Assembly (NCBI GenBank): GCA_001804565.1
Contig: MHAC01000087.1
Location: 8,459 to 48,461, forward strand
Direction of reading: 5' to 3'
DNA length: 40,003 nucleotides
DNA from: Ignavibacteria bacterium GWF2_33_9
GTDB lineage: Bacteria; Bacteroidota; Ignavibacteria; Kapaibacteriales; UBA2268
The translations under genes were made by a program, and so were the position numbers. The notes beneath the pieces were generated by a model that saw only the letters and a list, made by a program, of their open reading frames with translations, was not told where the DNA came from and did no database searches. Of the stretch, positions 24,631 through 33,936 are shown piece by piece; positions within the stretch are counted from its first letter, which is position 1; each line of letters starts with the position of its first letter.

Positions 24631-27333
24631 TTATACCATAGATTTGATTTTTTCGTAATTCAACTTAACTTTTTCGAGAGAACTTTTCATATTCTGTAAT
24701 TTCTCAGTTTCGTATTCAATCAAATCTGTGGCGGCATTTGCAAGGAATTTCTCATTAGTTAGTTTCTTTTCAGTGCCGAAAATATTTCCTTCTAATCTTT
24801 TAATTTCTTTATCCAAACGATTAAGTTCGCCCTGCAAATTAATATTATCATCAAGAATAATGCTAATTTCAATATCACGAACCACACTGGATATAGAATT
24901 GTGAGGCTTTTCGCCGGAATTAATTTCTAAGGATGAACATTTAGCCAGTACAGAAATTACATTGGAGACATTATTGAATAATTCAACAAATTCATCTTGC
25001 TCAATATGAAAATGAACCGGAAGCGATAAACTTGGAGTGATATTCATTGAGGAACGCAAACTACGAATTTCCTCTACACTTAATTGCAACAATTCAAATC
25101 CGGATTCAATTTCTGGCGAAATTTTATCTGAGTCTGATTTGGGATAAACAATAATAGAAATTGAAGCATTAGCATTAGGATTGAATAGTAAATGCCAAAG
25201 TTCTTCAGAAATAAAAGGCATTAATGGGTGAATAATACGCAGAATTTCCTCGAAAACAGAAAATGCAAATTGTAGTGTTTCGTATTTTTTCTGTTCTGTG
25301 GCTGCATCCGCAAATTGTACTTTCACAATTTCAATATACCAATCGCAGAAGTCACGCCAAATGAAATCATATATTATTTTGGAGTACTCATTCAAGCGAT
25401 AATTTGCAAGAACTTCATTTACTTTTTGGATGGTAGAATTCAAGCGAGATTGAATCCATTTATCCGCAAAGGTAAGCTGATAATTATTACCATTGGATTT
25501 GTCAACTTGTTCAAAATTAATGGAATCAAATTTGAATTTCAGAAATCTCGATGCATTCCATATCTTATTTGCAAAGTTACGACCTATTTCCATTGAAGGA
25601 ATATCCTGTGCTTTCACGTCAACATCCATCTTAATATCCTGACCAAGCGGAGCAAGATAGAGCATTGTGAAGCGAACAGCATCAGAACCATATTTAGCAA
25701 TAATATTTAATGGGTCAGGTGAATTGCCAAGTGATTTCGAAAGCTTCCTTCCTTTACCGTCACGAATTGTGGAAGTGAAATATACGTCTTTGAAAGGTAT
25801 TTGATTATCGAATTTAATCGTAGCCATAATCATACGTGCCACCCAGAAGAATATGATATCCGGAGCAGTTACGAGCAAATCTGATGGAAGAAATTTCCTC
25901 ATTATATCGTTATTTCCTTCCTCTGAATTCCACTGCATGGTAGTCATCGGCCAAAGCCAAGACGAGAACCATGTATCCAGCACGTCTTCATCTTGCTTCA
26001 AAATAACAGTGTCAGATAATCCAAGTTTTTGCCTTGCTTCTGCTTCATTTTTTGCGGCTGTAAATCGGCCATCTTCAGTATAATAAACAGGAATACGATG
26101 TCCCCACCAAAGCTGACGTGAGATGCACCAATCACGAATACCGGTCATCCAATGTTCGAAAGTCTTAACCCAGTGATTCGGATAAAACTTGACTTCACCA
26201 TCTAATACAGCTTTCAGTGCAATTTCCGCTAAAGGCTTCATACTTACAAACCATTGATCGCTAAGATATGGTTCAACTGCTTCGCCGCCACGCTGGGAAA
26301 AGCCTACATTATGTGAATAATCTTCAATTTTTTCTATTAAGTCATTTTCTTTCAGTTTTTCAACAATTAATTTACGAGCTTTGAATCTTTCAATGCCGTT
26401 AAATTCACCTGTTTCTACGTTCAAAGTTCCATCAGGATTGATTGAATTAATCTGAGGTAAATTGTGACGTTCACCAACTAAAAAGTCATTTCGGTCATGA
26501 GCAGGTGTGATTTTCACGCAACCTGTCCCGAAAGTTGGGTCAGCATAATCATCTGCGATAATCGGGATTTCTCTTCCAACGTATGGAACAATAACATTTT
26601 GCCCGATTAAATCTTTATACCGTTCATCATTCGGATTTACAGCAACAGCAACATCACCATAAATAGTTTCGGGGCGAACAGTTGCAACCAGCAAATATTT
26701 ATCACTATTGGGAAAATAATAACGCATCGTATAGAAATGCTCATGAACTTCTCTGAATTCTACTTCTTCATCCGACAAAGCAGTTTGCGAAAGGGGAGAC
26801 CAATTAATAATTCTCTTACCTTTATAAATCAGACCTTCATCGAAAAGTTTAATAAATACATCACGAACAGAATTACTTGCAGATTCATCCATTGTGAAAA
26901 GTGTTCTCTTCCAGTCAGGTGAAACACCAAGTTTACGCATTTGTTCTAAGATGATTTCTCCGTATTTTTCCCGCCATTCCCACACTTTGTCAATGAATTT
27001 TTCTCTTCCCAAATCATATCTGGTAATTTTATCTTGTGCTAATTCTTTTTCCACTCTTGTTTGTGTTGCAATTCCTGCATGGTCAGTCCCGGGGAACCAG
27101 CAAACTTCATAACCCTGCATTCTTTTCCAGCGAATGAACATATCCTGAATTGTAATATTCAGCACATGACCAAAATGCAAAATACCGGTTACATTAGGCG
27201 GAGGCATAAGAATACTATATGCAGGTTTATCGGAATGTTCATCAGCATCGAAAAGATGTAAGTTTTGCCATTGGTCATACCATTTCTGTTCTATGTTTTC
27301 AGGTGTATATGATTTCGAGAATTCAAATTCCAT
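24631..27333 (-). CDS. valS: Valyl-tRNA synthetase
   Basis: Class I aminoacyl-tRNA synthetase that charges tRNA-Val and edits threonine. The 900 residues are the usual length. The start MEFEFSKSYTPENIEQKWYDQW is canonical. The HIGH-type motif is HFGH (53-56, in PPPNVTGILHFGH). The editing domain spans ~200-340 (VATVRPETIYGDVAVAVNP, DRNDFLVGERHNLP). The KMSKS-type motif is KLSKS at ~527-531 (DGKGRKLSKSLGN). DVLDTWFSSWLWP precedes it. The anticodon-binding domain occupies ~610-750, and a C-terminal coiled-coil arm (~835-900) is typical of ValRS. ftcD ends 62 bp upstream, so the genes may share a transcript. Confidence 0.97.
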   Translation of the reverse strand: MEFEFSKSYTPENIEQKWYDQWQNLHLFDADEHSDKPAYSILMPPPNVTGILHFGHVLNITIQDMFIRWKRMQGYEVCWFPGTDHAGIATQTRVEKELAQDKITRYDLGREKFIDKVWEWREKYGEIILEQMRKLGVSPDWKRTLFTMDESASNSVRDVFIKLFDEGLIYKGKRIINWSPLSQTALSDEEVEFREVHEHFYTMRYYFPNSDKYLLVATVRPETIYGDVAVAVNPNDERYKDLIGQNVIVPYVGREIPIIADDYADPTFGTGCVKITPAHDRNDFLVGERHNLPQINSINPDGTLNVETGEFNGIERFKARKLIVEKLKENDLIEKIEDYSHNVGFSQRGGEAVEPYLSDQWFVSMKPLAEIALKAVLDGEVKFYPNHWVKTFEHWMTGIRDWCISRQLWWGHRIPVYYTEDGRFTAAKNEAEARQKLGLSDTVILKQDEDVLDTWFSSWLWPMTTMQWNSEEGNNDIMRKFLPSDLLVTAPDIIFFWVARMIMATIKFDNQIPFKDVYFTSTIRDGKGRKLSKSLGNSPDPLNIIAKYGSDAVRFTMLYLAPLGQDIKMDVDVKAQDIPSMEIGRNFANKIWNASRFLKFKFDSINFEQVDKSNGNNYQLTFADKWIQSRLNSTIQKVNEVLANYRLNEYSKIIYDFIWRDFCDWYIEIVKVQFADAATEQKKYETLQFAFSVFEEILRIIHPLMPFISEELWHLLFNPNANASISIIVYPKSDSDKISPEIESGFELLQLSVEEIRSLRSSMNITPSLSLPVHFHIEQDEFVELFNNVSNVISVLAKCSSLEINSGEKPHNSISSVVRDIEISIILDDNINLQGELNRLDKEIKRLEGNIFGTEKKLTNEKFLANAATDLIEYETEKLQNMKSSLEKVKLNYEKIKSMV

Positions 27334-27395
27334 ATTTGTTTATCTTTATTTATTGAGAAAAAAAATTATTGAGTAAAAATTATTAAACTAAAAAA

Positions 27396-29024
27396 TTATA
27401 TATTCGAGTTTACTCTATCGTTGATTATATCCAAAATTGCTTGTGTTTCTTTTTGTGATTCATCTACAATTTCTGCTGCAATTGACATAATATTTGTTTT
27501 GTAGCCTTCATCTTCGATTGTAGGTAAATTAATCAATACATTTCTGTAAGCTCCCCAAATTCCTGTTTCAAGAGCCTTAGCTCCAACTTCCACATCGGAA
27601 TGTGAAGCAATGTTGCCGTATTTGGCAACTTCTTTCATCTCATGCCATATTGAATTTGCAATTTTCATTGTAGTGAGAGGCACTTCCACTGCAACTTTTA
27701 ATTCCTGTTGCATTTTCTGATGACGAACAGCAATTTCTTCATCTGAATCTTGCGGCAATCTCATAGCTTCCATATATCCGTCAAATGCTTGAGTATCTTT
27801 ATCAATCATAGGAATAAGAGATTTATATGTTTCATATAGCTTAGGCAAGACCGCACGAATTTCTTTATCCACACTTTCGAACTTACGAATGCCAAAGGTT
27901 AACTGACCAACCATTGTACCAAGAGCCGCACCAATTGCTGCAATTGCAGCAGCGGCAGAACCACCTCCCGGAGATGAGGTTCTAGCACCAATTTCATCAA
28001 TAAATCCACGCAAAGTCAAATTAGCAAGAGGTTCATTATTTTCTTCTATAAGATATTCAATGATTTTTTTCTTTGGCTCGAATTGGCTTAATGCATTGAA
28101 TCCTAATCTATCAGCAACCAATTTAATTTTCATTTCTTCATCTAAAATCATCAATCCTTCATTTTGGATATAATATTCTGCTGCCATCAAAATTGCATTA
28201 AGAGGAATTAACCCTACTAATTCAGAACCTGCAAGAGCAACATTCAATTTATTTGCTTCATTTCTGGCTGATTCAAAGGCAATATGTGGAGGGGTAATTT
28301 CATAATCAGTCAAATTCATAGAAATTTGGGCAGTATTATATTCATCTACAAACCAACCAATTGCTTTCACTTCTTTCAGCATTCCCGGATCTTCAGTTCC
28401 CCGACCTGCTTCACGCAAGTTCAAAGCAATTCTGTGGGCTTGCTGTTTTGTCCCCAAGACGTTCACATTATAAGCAATCAAAAACTTACGTGCACCTGTT
28501 GCAGTAGCACCCCATTCTGGCACGAATTCTGCGGGACCAAAGTCAGGTTTCCAATCAGGTAATTTAATCTTTTCTGAGAAACCTTCATATTCACCATGAC
28601 GAATATCAGGCAATCTCCTCCTGAAATCAGATTTTGCAGCATATTCATAAAGGTAAATAGGTATATTTAATTCCGCAGCAACTCTTCTTCCAAATTCTTC
28701 TGATATTGCAACACATTCTTCCATAGTTACTCCTGAAACCGGAATGAATGGACATACGTCCATTGCTCCCATTCTTGGATGTTCGCCATGATGTCTCCGC
28801 ATATCAATAAGTTTCCTGGCAGTTCTTGCAGAAGCCAAAGCACCTTCGATTACTGCATCAGGAGAACCAACAAAAGTATAAACAGTTCTATTTGTTGATT
28901 TGCCCGGGTCAACATCCAATAAAGTACAACCGGGAACTTTTCTGATAGATTCGGCGATTGCTTCAATAATTTCAGAATTACGTCCTTCCGAAAAATTCGG
29001 AACACATTCTACTATTTTTTTCAT
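27396..29024 (-). CDS. ftcD: Bifunctional glutamate formimidoyltransferase / formimidoyl-THF cyclodeaminase
   Basis: A 542-residue enzyme joining two steps of histidine breakdown to one-carbon metabolism. The N-terminal formiminotransferase half (~1-300) opens with KKIVECVPNFSEGRN and has the catalytic His82 in GEHPRMGAMDVCPF, at the same residue number as in the mammalian enzyme. The cyclodeaminase half (~330-542) has GGGSAAAAIAAIGAALGTMV and an all-helical pattern. The two halves are one polypeptide, as in animals and many FCB bacteria. No hutH, hutU or hutI lies in the window. It is preceded 10 bp upstream by a small exported-protein gene, suggesting a shared transcript. Confidence 0.95.
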   Translation of the reverse strand: MKKIVECVPNFSEGRNSEIIEAIAESIRKVPGCTLLDVDPGKSTNRTVYTFVGSPDAVIEGALASARTARKLIDMRRHHGEHPRMGAMDVCPFIPVSGVTMEECVAISEEFGRRVAAELNIPIYLYEYAAKSDFRRRLPDIRHGEYEGFSEKIKLPDWKPDFGPAEFVPEWGATATGARKFLIAYNVNVLGTKQQAHRIALNLREAGRGTEDPGMLKEVKAIGWFVDEYNTAQISMNLTDYEITPPHIAFESARNEANKLNVALAGSELVGLIPLNAILMAAEYYIQNEGLMILDEEMKIKLVADRLGFNALSQFEPKKKIIEYLIEENNEPLANLTLRGFIDEIGARTSSPGGGSAAAAIAAIGAALGTMVGQLTFGIRKFESVDKEIRAVLPKLYETYKSLIPMIDKDTQAFDGYMEAMRLPQDSDEEIAVRHQKMQQELKVAVEVPLTTMKIANSIWHEMKEVAKYGNIASHSDVEVGAKALETGIWGAYRNVLINLPTIEDEGYKTNIMSIAAEIVDESQKETQAILDIINDRVNSNI

Positions 29025-29034
29025 TTTCGTTTTG

Positions 29035-29637
29035 CTATTTTAATTTGTAAATTTCAATTTTTTCAAGATCACCAAGCCAGCGGTCTGTATTAATATCCAT
29101 AGGAAAAATTAAGAAATTATTAACAAAAACACTGTCTGCAGCTGCTTTCGAAACTGAATTCATTTGTAAATATATTTTATAATTTGAAAAATTAGTGAAT
29201 AATTTATCAAATTTCGATTTTTGCTCCTGAGATAAACTTGTTCCCTCAAAATTGTCAATATTAATGGAATCCCTCATGATAATTCTTTCAGAATATCCAA
29301 CAATGGCAGGAATTTTTGCTAATTTTTCAGATACTTCGTTATACGTGAAAGTTACTGATTTACCATTTTTGGATGTAGCCTTGAAATATGAGTTTTTCAA
29401 AACATCTTCGGATATATCAGGGATATTTCTTTCAAAGATTTGTGTGAAATATGTCCCCTTCATATCTTTAATCCTTTTTCTCTTTTTTGAATATAGTTTA
29501 AATGCAGAAACATTATATTCCTTCATGAGTTGAGGAGAAGAAAAATCAATTTCAGCAATTTTTTCCAATTCACCTTCCGCATTCAAGGATGATAACATGA
29601 AGAAAAAGAGTACAATATTAATTATAATTTTATACAA
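29035..29637 (-). CDS. Small exported protein, function unknown
   Basis: A 200-residue protein with a clear signal peptide (MYKIIINIVLFFFMLSSLNA). The mature part starts GELEKIAEIDFSSPQLMKEY. It has a central segment SKNGKSVTFTYNEVSEKLAKIPAIVGYSERI that faintly recalls small molybdopterin-binding-like folds, but no cofactor residues could be identified. There is no lipobox, no T9SS domain and no cysteine, so it is probably soluble in the periplasm. A TAATTTTG box on the minus strand precedes it. It shares a likely transcript with ftcD (10-bp gap), but a link in function is not evident. Confidence 0.7.
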   Translation of the reverse strand: MYKIIINIVLFFFMLSSLNAEGELEKIAEIDFSSPQLMKEYNVSAFKLYSKKRKRIKDMKGTYFTQIFERNIPDISEDVLKNSYFKATSKNGKSVTFTYNEVSEKLAKIPAIVGYSERIIMRDSINIDNFEGTSLSQEQKSKFDKLFTNFSNYKIYLQMNSVSKAAADSVFVNNFLIFPMDINTDRWLGDLEKIEIYKLK

Positions 29638-29666
29638 AACTGAATTTTCCTAAAAAAGTGTAATTA

Positions 29667-29674
29667 CAAAATTA
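29667..29674 (-). promoter_or_regulatory. TAnnTTTG -7 box of the exported-protein/ftcD unit
   Basis: On the minus strand this reads TAATTTTG, 29 nt upstream of the ATG at 29637. It belongs to the same motif set as the gyrB and nuoE boxes. Confidence 0.45.
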
Positions 29675-29801
29675 GGATTAATTTTACAAATGATTAATAT
29701 TTCAATATAATTTCGTCAACGTAATGATATAAATAAACAAGATTGAATATTTAATTTTCAACATTGTTAGTAATTCTTTTTTTCAAAAGTAATTAAATCA
29801 G

Positions 29802-29809
29802 TAATTTTG
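29802..29809 (+). promoter_or_regulatory. TAnnTTTG -7 box of purF
   Basis: TAATTTTG, 12 nt before ATG 29822 and 21 nt before ATG 29831. If it is the real -7 box, the leader is very short, which slightly favours the second ATG. No PurR or riboswitch signal was seen. Confidence 0.45.
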
Positions 29810-29821
29810 TATTTAATAAAT

Positions 29822-31336
29822 ATGCAAAAAATGAATCATACGATTTTCAAGGAAATAGATAAACCGGAATCCAATTGCGGAGTGTTTGGGATATATAACC
29901 ATCCCGAAGCGTCATTGATGGCTTATTACGGACTTTTTTCGATGCAGCATCGTGGACAGGAAGCAGCCGGAATAACCAGCTTCTTTTATGATGAAGCGAA
30001 ACAGAAGATGAAATATGCAAACCATCGTGGTCCGGGACTCATTTCAGAAGTATTTTCAAATCCTGCTATTTTCAATAATGTGTTGAAAGGTACTGCTGCA
30101 ATTGCACATAACCGTTATTCAACGACTGGTTCTACAGTTAAAACGAATATACAACCTTTCAATATGATTTACAAAAGCGGAATAATGTCCTTAGCCCATA
30201 ATGGAAATTTGACGAATACGATAGAACTCAGGAATAAACTGCTGGAAGACGGAACTATTTTCCAAACTACTACTGATTCAGAAATTTTCATGCACTTGAT
30301 TGCTCATAGTAAGAAGACAACCCAACTTGAGCAAATTATTGAGGCATTGAACATAGCTCGGGGAGCTTTCTCACTTTGTATCCTAACTAATGACTCGCTA
30401 ATTGGTGCCCGTGACCCATTAGGAATTCGTCCTCTTAGCATTGGTAAATTAAGCACTCCAACCGGCGATTCTTATGTGTTGGCTAGCGAATCTTGTGCTT
30501 TCGATATTATTGGGGCTGAATATATACGTACGGTGGAACATAATGAAATTGTTGTGATTGACCAAGATACAGTAAAAACCGGTGAAATTAAATCTTACAA
30601 GATAAATCCTGTAACCCCTGATAAATGTAAAAATTGCATTTTCGAATATGTTTATTTTGCTCGACCTGATAGTAAGATTTTTGGAGAAAATGTTGACAAA
30701 GTCAGGAGAAAATTAGGCAAAAATTTGGCAGCTGAAAGTCCTGTAATAAAAGATGATGACGACAAAGTAAATGTTGTACCTGTCCCGGATAGTTCCAATA
30801 CTGCAACTTTGGGGTATGCAACAGAAAATGATAGACTGAATTATCCATCTAAGTTCGAATTAGGACTCATTCGTAATCACTATGTTGGACGTTCATTCAT
30901 TTCTCCGGGACAAGATGCACGAGAAATTAAAGTGAAAACCAAAATTAATACCGTAAAAGGTATAATGAATGGTAAACATATTACAATTGTTGATGATTCT
31001 ATTGTTCGTGGAACAACTTCAAAATTACTTGTGAAAATGATTCGTGAAGCTGAGCCAAAATCATTGGATATGCGTGTGACGTCACCTCCGGTTAAATTCC
31101 CATGTCATTATGGTATGGATTTCCCTAGTAAGGAAGAGTTAATTGCAAATCATTATGAAAATGAGGTTGAAATCGGCAAAGCAATTAAAGTTGATTCACT
31201 CAAATATCTTTCGATTGAAAAACTTATCGATTCAGTACCGAAAGGAGAAAATATTGACTATTGTACTGCCTGCTTCACTGGCGAATACCCTATACCAATT
31301 GAAGATAATTCCGATAAGTATTCTACAGAAAGTTAG
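29822..31336 (+). CDS. purF: Amidophosphoribosyltransferase PurF
   Basis: First committed enzyme of purine synthesis: PRPP plus glutamine gives phosphoribosylamine. From ATG 29822 it has 504 residues. A second ATG at 29831 is also possible; the TTG further upstream is unlikely. The glutaminase nucleophile is Cys19 (ESNCGVFGIYNHPEA) behind a short propeptide, as in the B. subtilis type. Cysteines in DKCKNCIFEYVYFARPDS, VKFPCHYGMDFPS and IDYCTACFTGEYP fit the iron-sulfur form of the enzyme. The PRPP loop is ITIVDDSIVRGTTSKLLV. The TAG stop is directly followed by the in-frame ATG of yraN. Confidence 0.96.
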   Translation: MQKMNHTIFKEIDKPESNCGVFGIYNHPEASLMAYYGLFSMQHRGQEAAGITSFFYDEAKQKMKYANHRGPGLISEVFSNPAIFNNVLKGTAAIAHNRYSTTGSTVKTNIQPFNMIYKSGIMSLAHNGNLTNTIELRNKLLEDGTIFQTTTDSEIFMHLIAHSKKTTQLEQIIEALNIARGAFSLCILTNDSLIGARDPLGIRPLSIGKLSTPTGDSYVLASESCAFDIIGAEYIRTVEHNEIVVIDQDTVKTGEIKSYKINPVTPDKCKNCIFEYVYFARPDSKIFGENVDKVRRKLGKNLAAESPVIKDDDDKVNVVPVPDSSNTATLGYATENDRLNYPSKFELGLIRNHYVGRSFISPGQDAREIKVKTKINTVKGIMNGKHITIVDDSIVRGTTSKLLVKMIREAEPKSLDMRVTSPPVKFPCHYGMDFPSKEELIANHYENEVEIGKAIKVDSLKYLSIEKLIDSVPKGENIDYCTACFTGEYPIPIEDNSDKYSTES

Positions 31337-31702
31337 ATGCAAAATCTCAGGCAAAAAGGAACCGAAGGCGAAGAATTAGCCGTCAAATATTTACAGGAAA
31401 AAGGCTTCGCAATCATCAAACGCAACTTCCATTACGGAAAAATCGGTGAAATTGATATTGTCGCAAAGGACAAAGACTGCCTCGTTTTCGTGGAAGTGAA
31501 AGCTCGCAATTCTTTCAAATACGGCACCGGTCTCGATGCTATTACTCCATCCAAACAACGGCAAATGGTTGTTGTCGCAAAAGGATACATCCAAATTAAT
31601 AATGTGCAAAATACAGAAATGCGATTTGATGTTATTTCCATTGATATGTCTGCAAAACCACCTCAATTCATACATATTGAAAATGCAATTGTGTTGAGAT
31701 AA
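31337..31702 (+). CDS. yraN: YraN/UPF0102 family nuclease-like protein
   Basis: A 121-residue member of the UPF0102 family, which has a PD-(D/E)XK nuclease fold and is thought to act on DNA, possibly in repair or uptake. Family marks are GTEGEELAVKYLQEKGF at the N-terminus, GEIDIVAKD (Glu38, Asp40) and VFVEVKAR (Glu53, Lys55), followed by the usual RQMVVVAKGYI helix. The ATG touches the purF stop codon (TAGATG) with no gap, and the next gene starts 6 bp later, so three genes form a tight operon. Confidence 0.93.
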   Translation: MQNLRQKGTEGEELAVKYLQEKGFAIIKRNFHYGKIGEIDIVAKDKDCLVFVEVKARNSFKYGTGLDAITPSKQRQMVVVAKGYIQINNVQNTEMRFDVISIDMSAKPPQFIHIENAIVLR

Positions 31703-31708
31703 TACTTT

Positions 31709-32137
31709 ATGAGAATTTGGTCAATTCATCCGAAATATCTTGATGCAAAAGGTCTGGTTGCTCTTTGGCGAGAAACTCTATTGGCGAAAAATGTATTATT
31801 GGGGAATACTAAAGGTTACTTACACCATCCTCAACTTTTGCGTTTCCGAGAGACATCAAGTCCTGTTGACGCTATTAATCATTATCTCTCCTTTGTCTAT
31901 ACAGAAGCAGTCACTCGGGGATATAATTTTGATAAAAGTAAAATTGATTGGACTTTCAAACCTGACCAAATACCTGTCACACAAGGTCAAATCATATTTG
32001 AATTTCAGCATCTGCTTAATAAGTTAAAAATTCGTGATGAGAATAAATATCTTACGATAAAGAATACTGTTAATCCTGAACCACACCCTATCTTTAGCCT
32101 AATCTCAGGTGAAATTGAATCATGGGAAAAAGTGTAA
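31709..32137 (+). CDS. Pyrimidine-dimer DNA glycosylase-like protein (T4 endonuclease V family)
   Basis: A 142-residue protein starting MRIWSIHPKYLDAKGLVALWRE, the opening of the Pyr_excise family (PF03013), whose model member is T4 endonuclease V. In that family a conserved N-terminal region and a Glu near residue 22-23 act in cleaving the glycosyl bond at UV-induced dimers; Glu22 (LWRETLLAK) may be the match. The segment GYLHHPQLLRF and the later HYLSFVYTEAVTRGYNFD are also family-like. It is the last gene of the purF-yraN operon. The family is fairly certain from pattern. Activity on dimers is not, because cellular members have diverged from the phage enzyme. Confidence 0.82.
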   Translation: MRIWSIHPKYLDAKGLVALWRETLLAKNVLLGNTKGYLHHPQLLRFRETSSPVDAINHYLSFVYTEAVTRGYNFDKSKIDWTFKPDQIPVTQGQIIFEFQHLLNKLKIRDENKYLTIKNTVNPEPHPIFSLISGEIESWEKV

Positions 32138-32316
32138 TATTTGTGTTAAACGTAATGTTGCACTCACCTAAATAATTAATTTATATACATAAATCACTAT
32201 TATTCATCTTTATTTTGTAAGTTGATTTTGAGTTAATCCACAATTTGATGAATTTATGAAGAAGTTACAATTCGGACGTAAAGTGAGCTTCAATGGTTCA
32301 ATGATTCAATGGTTCA
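32138..32316. other. AT-rich gap before tandem repeat and small ORF
   Basis: No gene or terminator of clear quality was found. It contains the first part of the 8-bp tandem repeat at 32289. A partial box TTATTTTG near 32211 lacks correct spacing and was not called a promoter. Confidence 0.4.
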
Positions 32317-32328
32317 ATGGTTCAATGG
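32289..32328. repeat. 8-bp tandem repeat, five units
   Basis: TTCAATGG is repeated five times without gaps, the second unit with one change (TTCAATGA). The fourth and fifth units overlap the start codon of a doubtful 92-codon ORF. Unit number could vary by replication slippage. Confidence 0.9.
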
Positions 32329-32595
32329 AAGACGATTATTAATGTTGCTTTAGGTGCATTAGATTTGGGAACATGGTATGATTTTTTTTCGGGAGCCGAT
32401 GATGATTTTATTGGGAAAGATGATTTCCTCGGTAATGCAGGTAACTTTTGGAATGGTGATGGAGATAATTTATATAGCTATAATTATTCACTTCCAAAAT
32501 TAGATCAACAAACATATTACCCTTGTTATAATTATCATTATTATCTCCAAAATCAAGGTAACTTACAATTTATGTTTAAAACTATATTATATTAA
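32317..32595 (+). CDS. Small hypothetical ORF, possibly a gene fragment
   Basis: This 92-codon ORF starts inside a tandem repeat and ends 1 bp before the next start codon. Residues 8-50 (VALGALDLGTWYDFFSGADDD and GKDDFLGNAGNFWNGDGDN) look protein-like, with many Asp and Gly. The tail is rich in Tyr and Asn and looks random. There is no signal peptide. Upstream the frame is closed by TGA within the repeat. It may be a real small gene, or the 3' remnant of a gene whose 5' end was replaced by the repeat. I do not recognise a family. Confidence 0.35.
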   Translation: MVQWKTIINVALGALDLGTWYDFFSGADDDFIGKDDFLGNAGNFWNGDGDNLYSYNYSLPKLDQQTYYPCYNYHYYLQNQGNLQFMFKTILY

Positions 32596-32596
32596 T

Positions 32597-33928
32597 ATGA
32601 AATATCAAAGATTATTTATTAAATCAAACAAAATTTTGATAATATTGGTATTAATTGTCAAATTATTTTTTCCCATTACTAGTAAGTCTGATATTTGGGA
32701 AGAAGTCACAAATGGGATCACATTACCTTGTTCATATTTAACTAATTTTCAAATAAAAAACGATACATTATTTGTTTTTGCTAGCAATAAATTATATTAT
32801 TCAATTGATTTTGGTAATAATTGGTTGAAAGTTTGTAAGTCTGATATATATGAATCAATTGATTGCAGTGGCATGTATTTCTTATCAAACAATTATTTTA
32901 TAAAAAATATATTATATGATTATAGTTCCTCTAATATGTACTTATTGAATAATAATTGTCAAAAAGAACTGCTTACACTTGATACTAATATAAAAACATA
33001 TAATCTTCACGGGAACCAATTAAAATCACATTTGTTAGTTAAGGATTTTACTCGAAATAGCAAATATATCTTTTGTTCTGTATTAGCATTTAATAATATT
33101 GCAGGACTTAGTGGGCATACTATTTATAGATCTTCAGATGAAGGTATTACTTGGGAAAGAACTAACTTAATAAATGAACTAAATATTAATGATTTAGTTG
33201 CAAATGATAATTATTTATTAGTTTCTGCCGAACCTCAGAAGTTGCTTAGATCCAATGATAATGGAGAAACTTGGGATTCTCTTTCTTTCCCATTTTATTT
33301 CTACCCCAGTGTTTTTGGTATTTCTAATAATATAATATATAGTGGTTCTGGAGATTTATTTTTAACTTCAAGTGATTTTGGTACTTCTTGGGAAATATTA
33401 TATGATTCAAAAGATGGATACTTCACGTCAACAGGTAAGTTTTCAATTAAAGATAGTATTTTGTTTATTCCTGCAATAAGGATTGACAATGGTATTTTCT
33501 ATAATCTGTTCTCAAATGATAATGGAAGATCATGGTACAATTTTAACTTTACAAATAATTATGAAATTACTGAATCAATTATTTTCGGTGAATATCTATA
33601 TGTTATTGATAGAAGTCAGGGGATTAATTCCCTTTATTCAATACATCGTGTGAAAATTAAAGATTTAGTAAATACAGTTAATGTAAAGCTCGAATTGAAT
33701 AGTGAATTTATACTACACCCCAATCCTTCGAATAATATTATTTATTTACCTGAATCATGTAATTTCAATATATCTAAGTGCATGATTATTAACGAATGTG
33801 GTACTAAAGTATATAGTTCAATTATCAACTCAAATTCGTTGGATATCTCATTTTTACAAAAAGGTTTATATTTTGTTGTTTTAAATGAAAACAATATTAA
33901 ACAAGTTTTTAAATTTATTAAATATTAA
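32597..33928 (+). CDS. Asp-box protein with T9SS-like C-terminus
   Basis: A 443-residue exported protein. The N-terminal signal is long (hydrophobic LIILVLIVKLFFPIT after a basic start). The body carries at least five Asp-box motifs (SIDFGNNW, SSDEGITW, SNDNGETW, SSDFGTSW, SNDNGRSW), the same kind as in the 718-residue protein at 13969. The final ~75 residues (FILHPNPSNNIIYLPES to VFKFIKY) form a T9SS sorting domain. This domain is AT-rich like the body, unlike the G/C-richer sorting domains at 15866-16125 and 34345-34569. It probably forms a seven-bladed-type propeller on the cell surface; ligand unknown. The following broken T9SS gene starts 8 bp later, so the two may have formed one transcript. 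Confidence 0.8.
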   Translation: MKYQRLFIKSNKILIILVLIVKLFFPITSKSDIWEEVTNGITLPCSYLTNFQIKNDTLFVFASNKLYYSIDFGNNWLKVCKSDIYESIDCSGMYFLSNNYFIKNILYDYSSSNMYLLNNNCQKELLTLDTNIKTYNLHGNQLKSHLLVKDFTRNSKYIFCSVLAFNNIAGLSGHTIYRSSDEGITWERTNLINELNINDLVANDNYLLVSAEPQKLLRSNDNGETWDSLSFPFYFYPSVFGISNNIIYSGSGDLFLTSSDFGTSWEILYDSKDGYFTSTGKFSIKDSILFIPAIRIDNGIFYNLFSNDNGRSWYNFNFTNNYEITESIIFGEYLYVIDRSQGINSLYSIHRVKIKDLVNTVNVKLELNSEFILHPNPSNNIIYLPESCNFNISKCMIINECGTKVYSSIINSNSLDISFLQKGLYFVVLNENNIKQVFKFIKY

Positions 33929-33936
33929 GAAGTATC

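Noticed and set aside
29035-29637. Molybdopterin-binding protein
   Set aside because: Only a faint similarity of one segment; no cofactor-binding residues could be identified.
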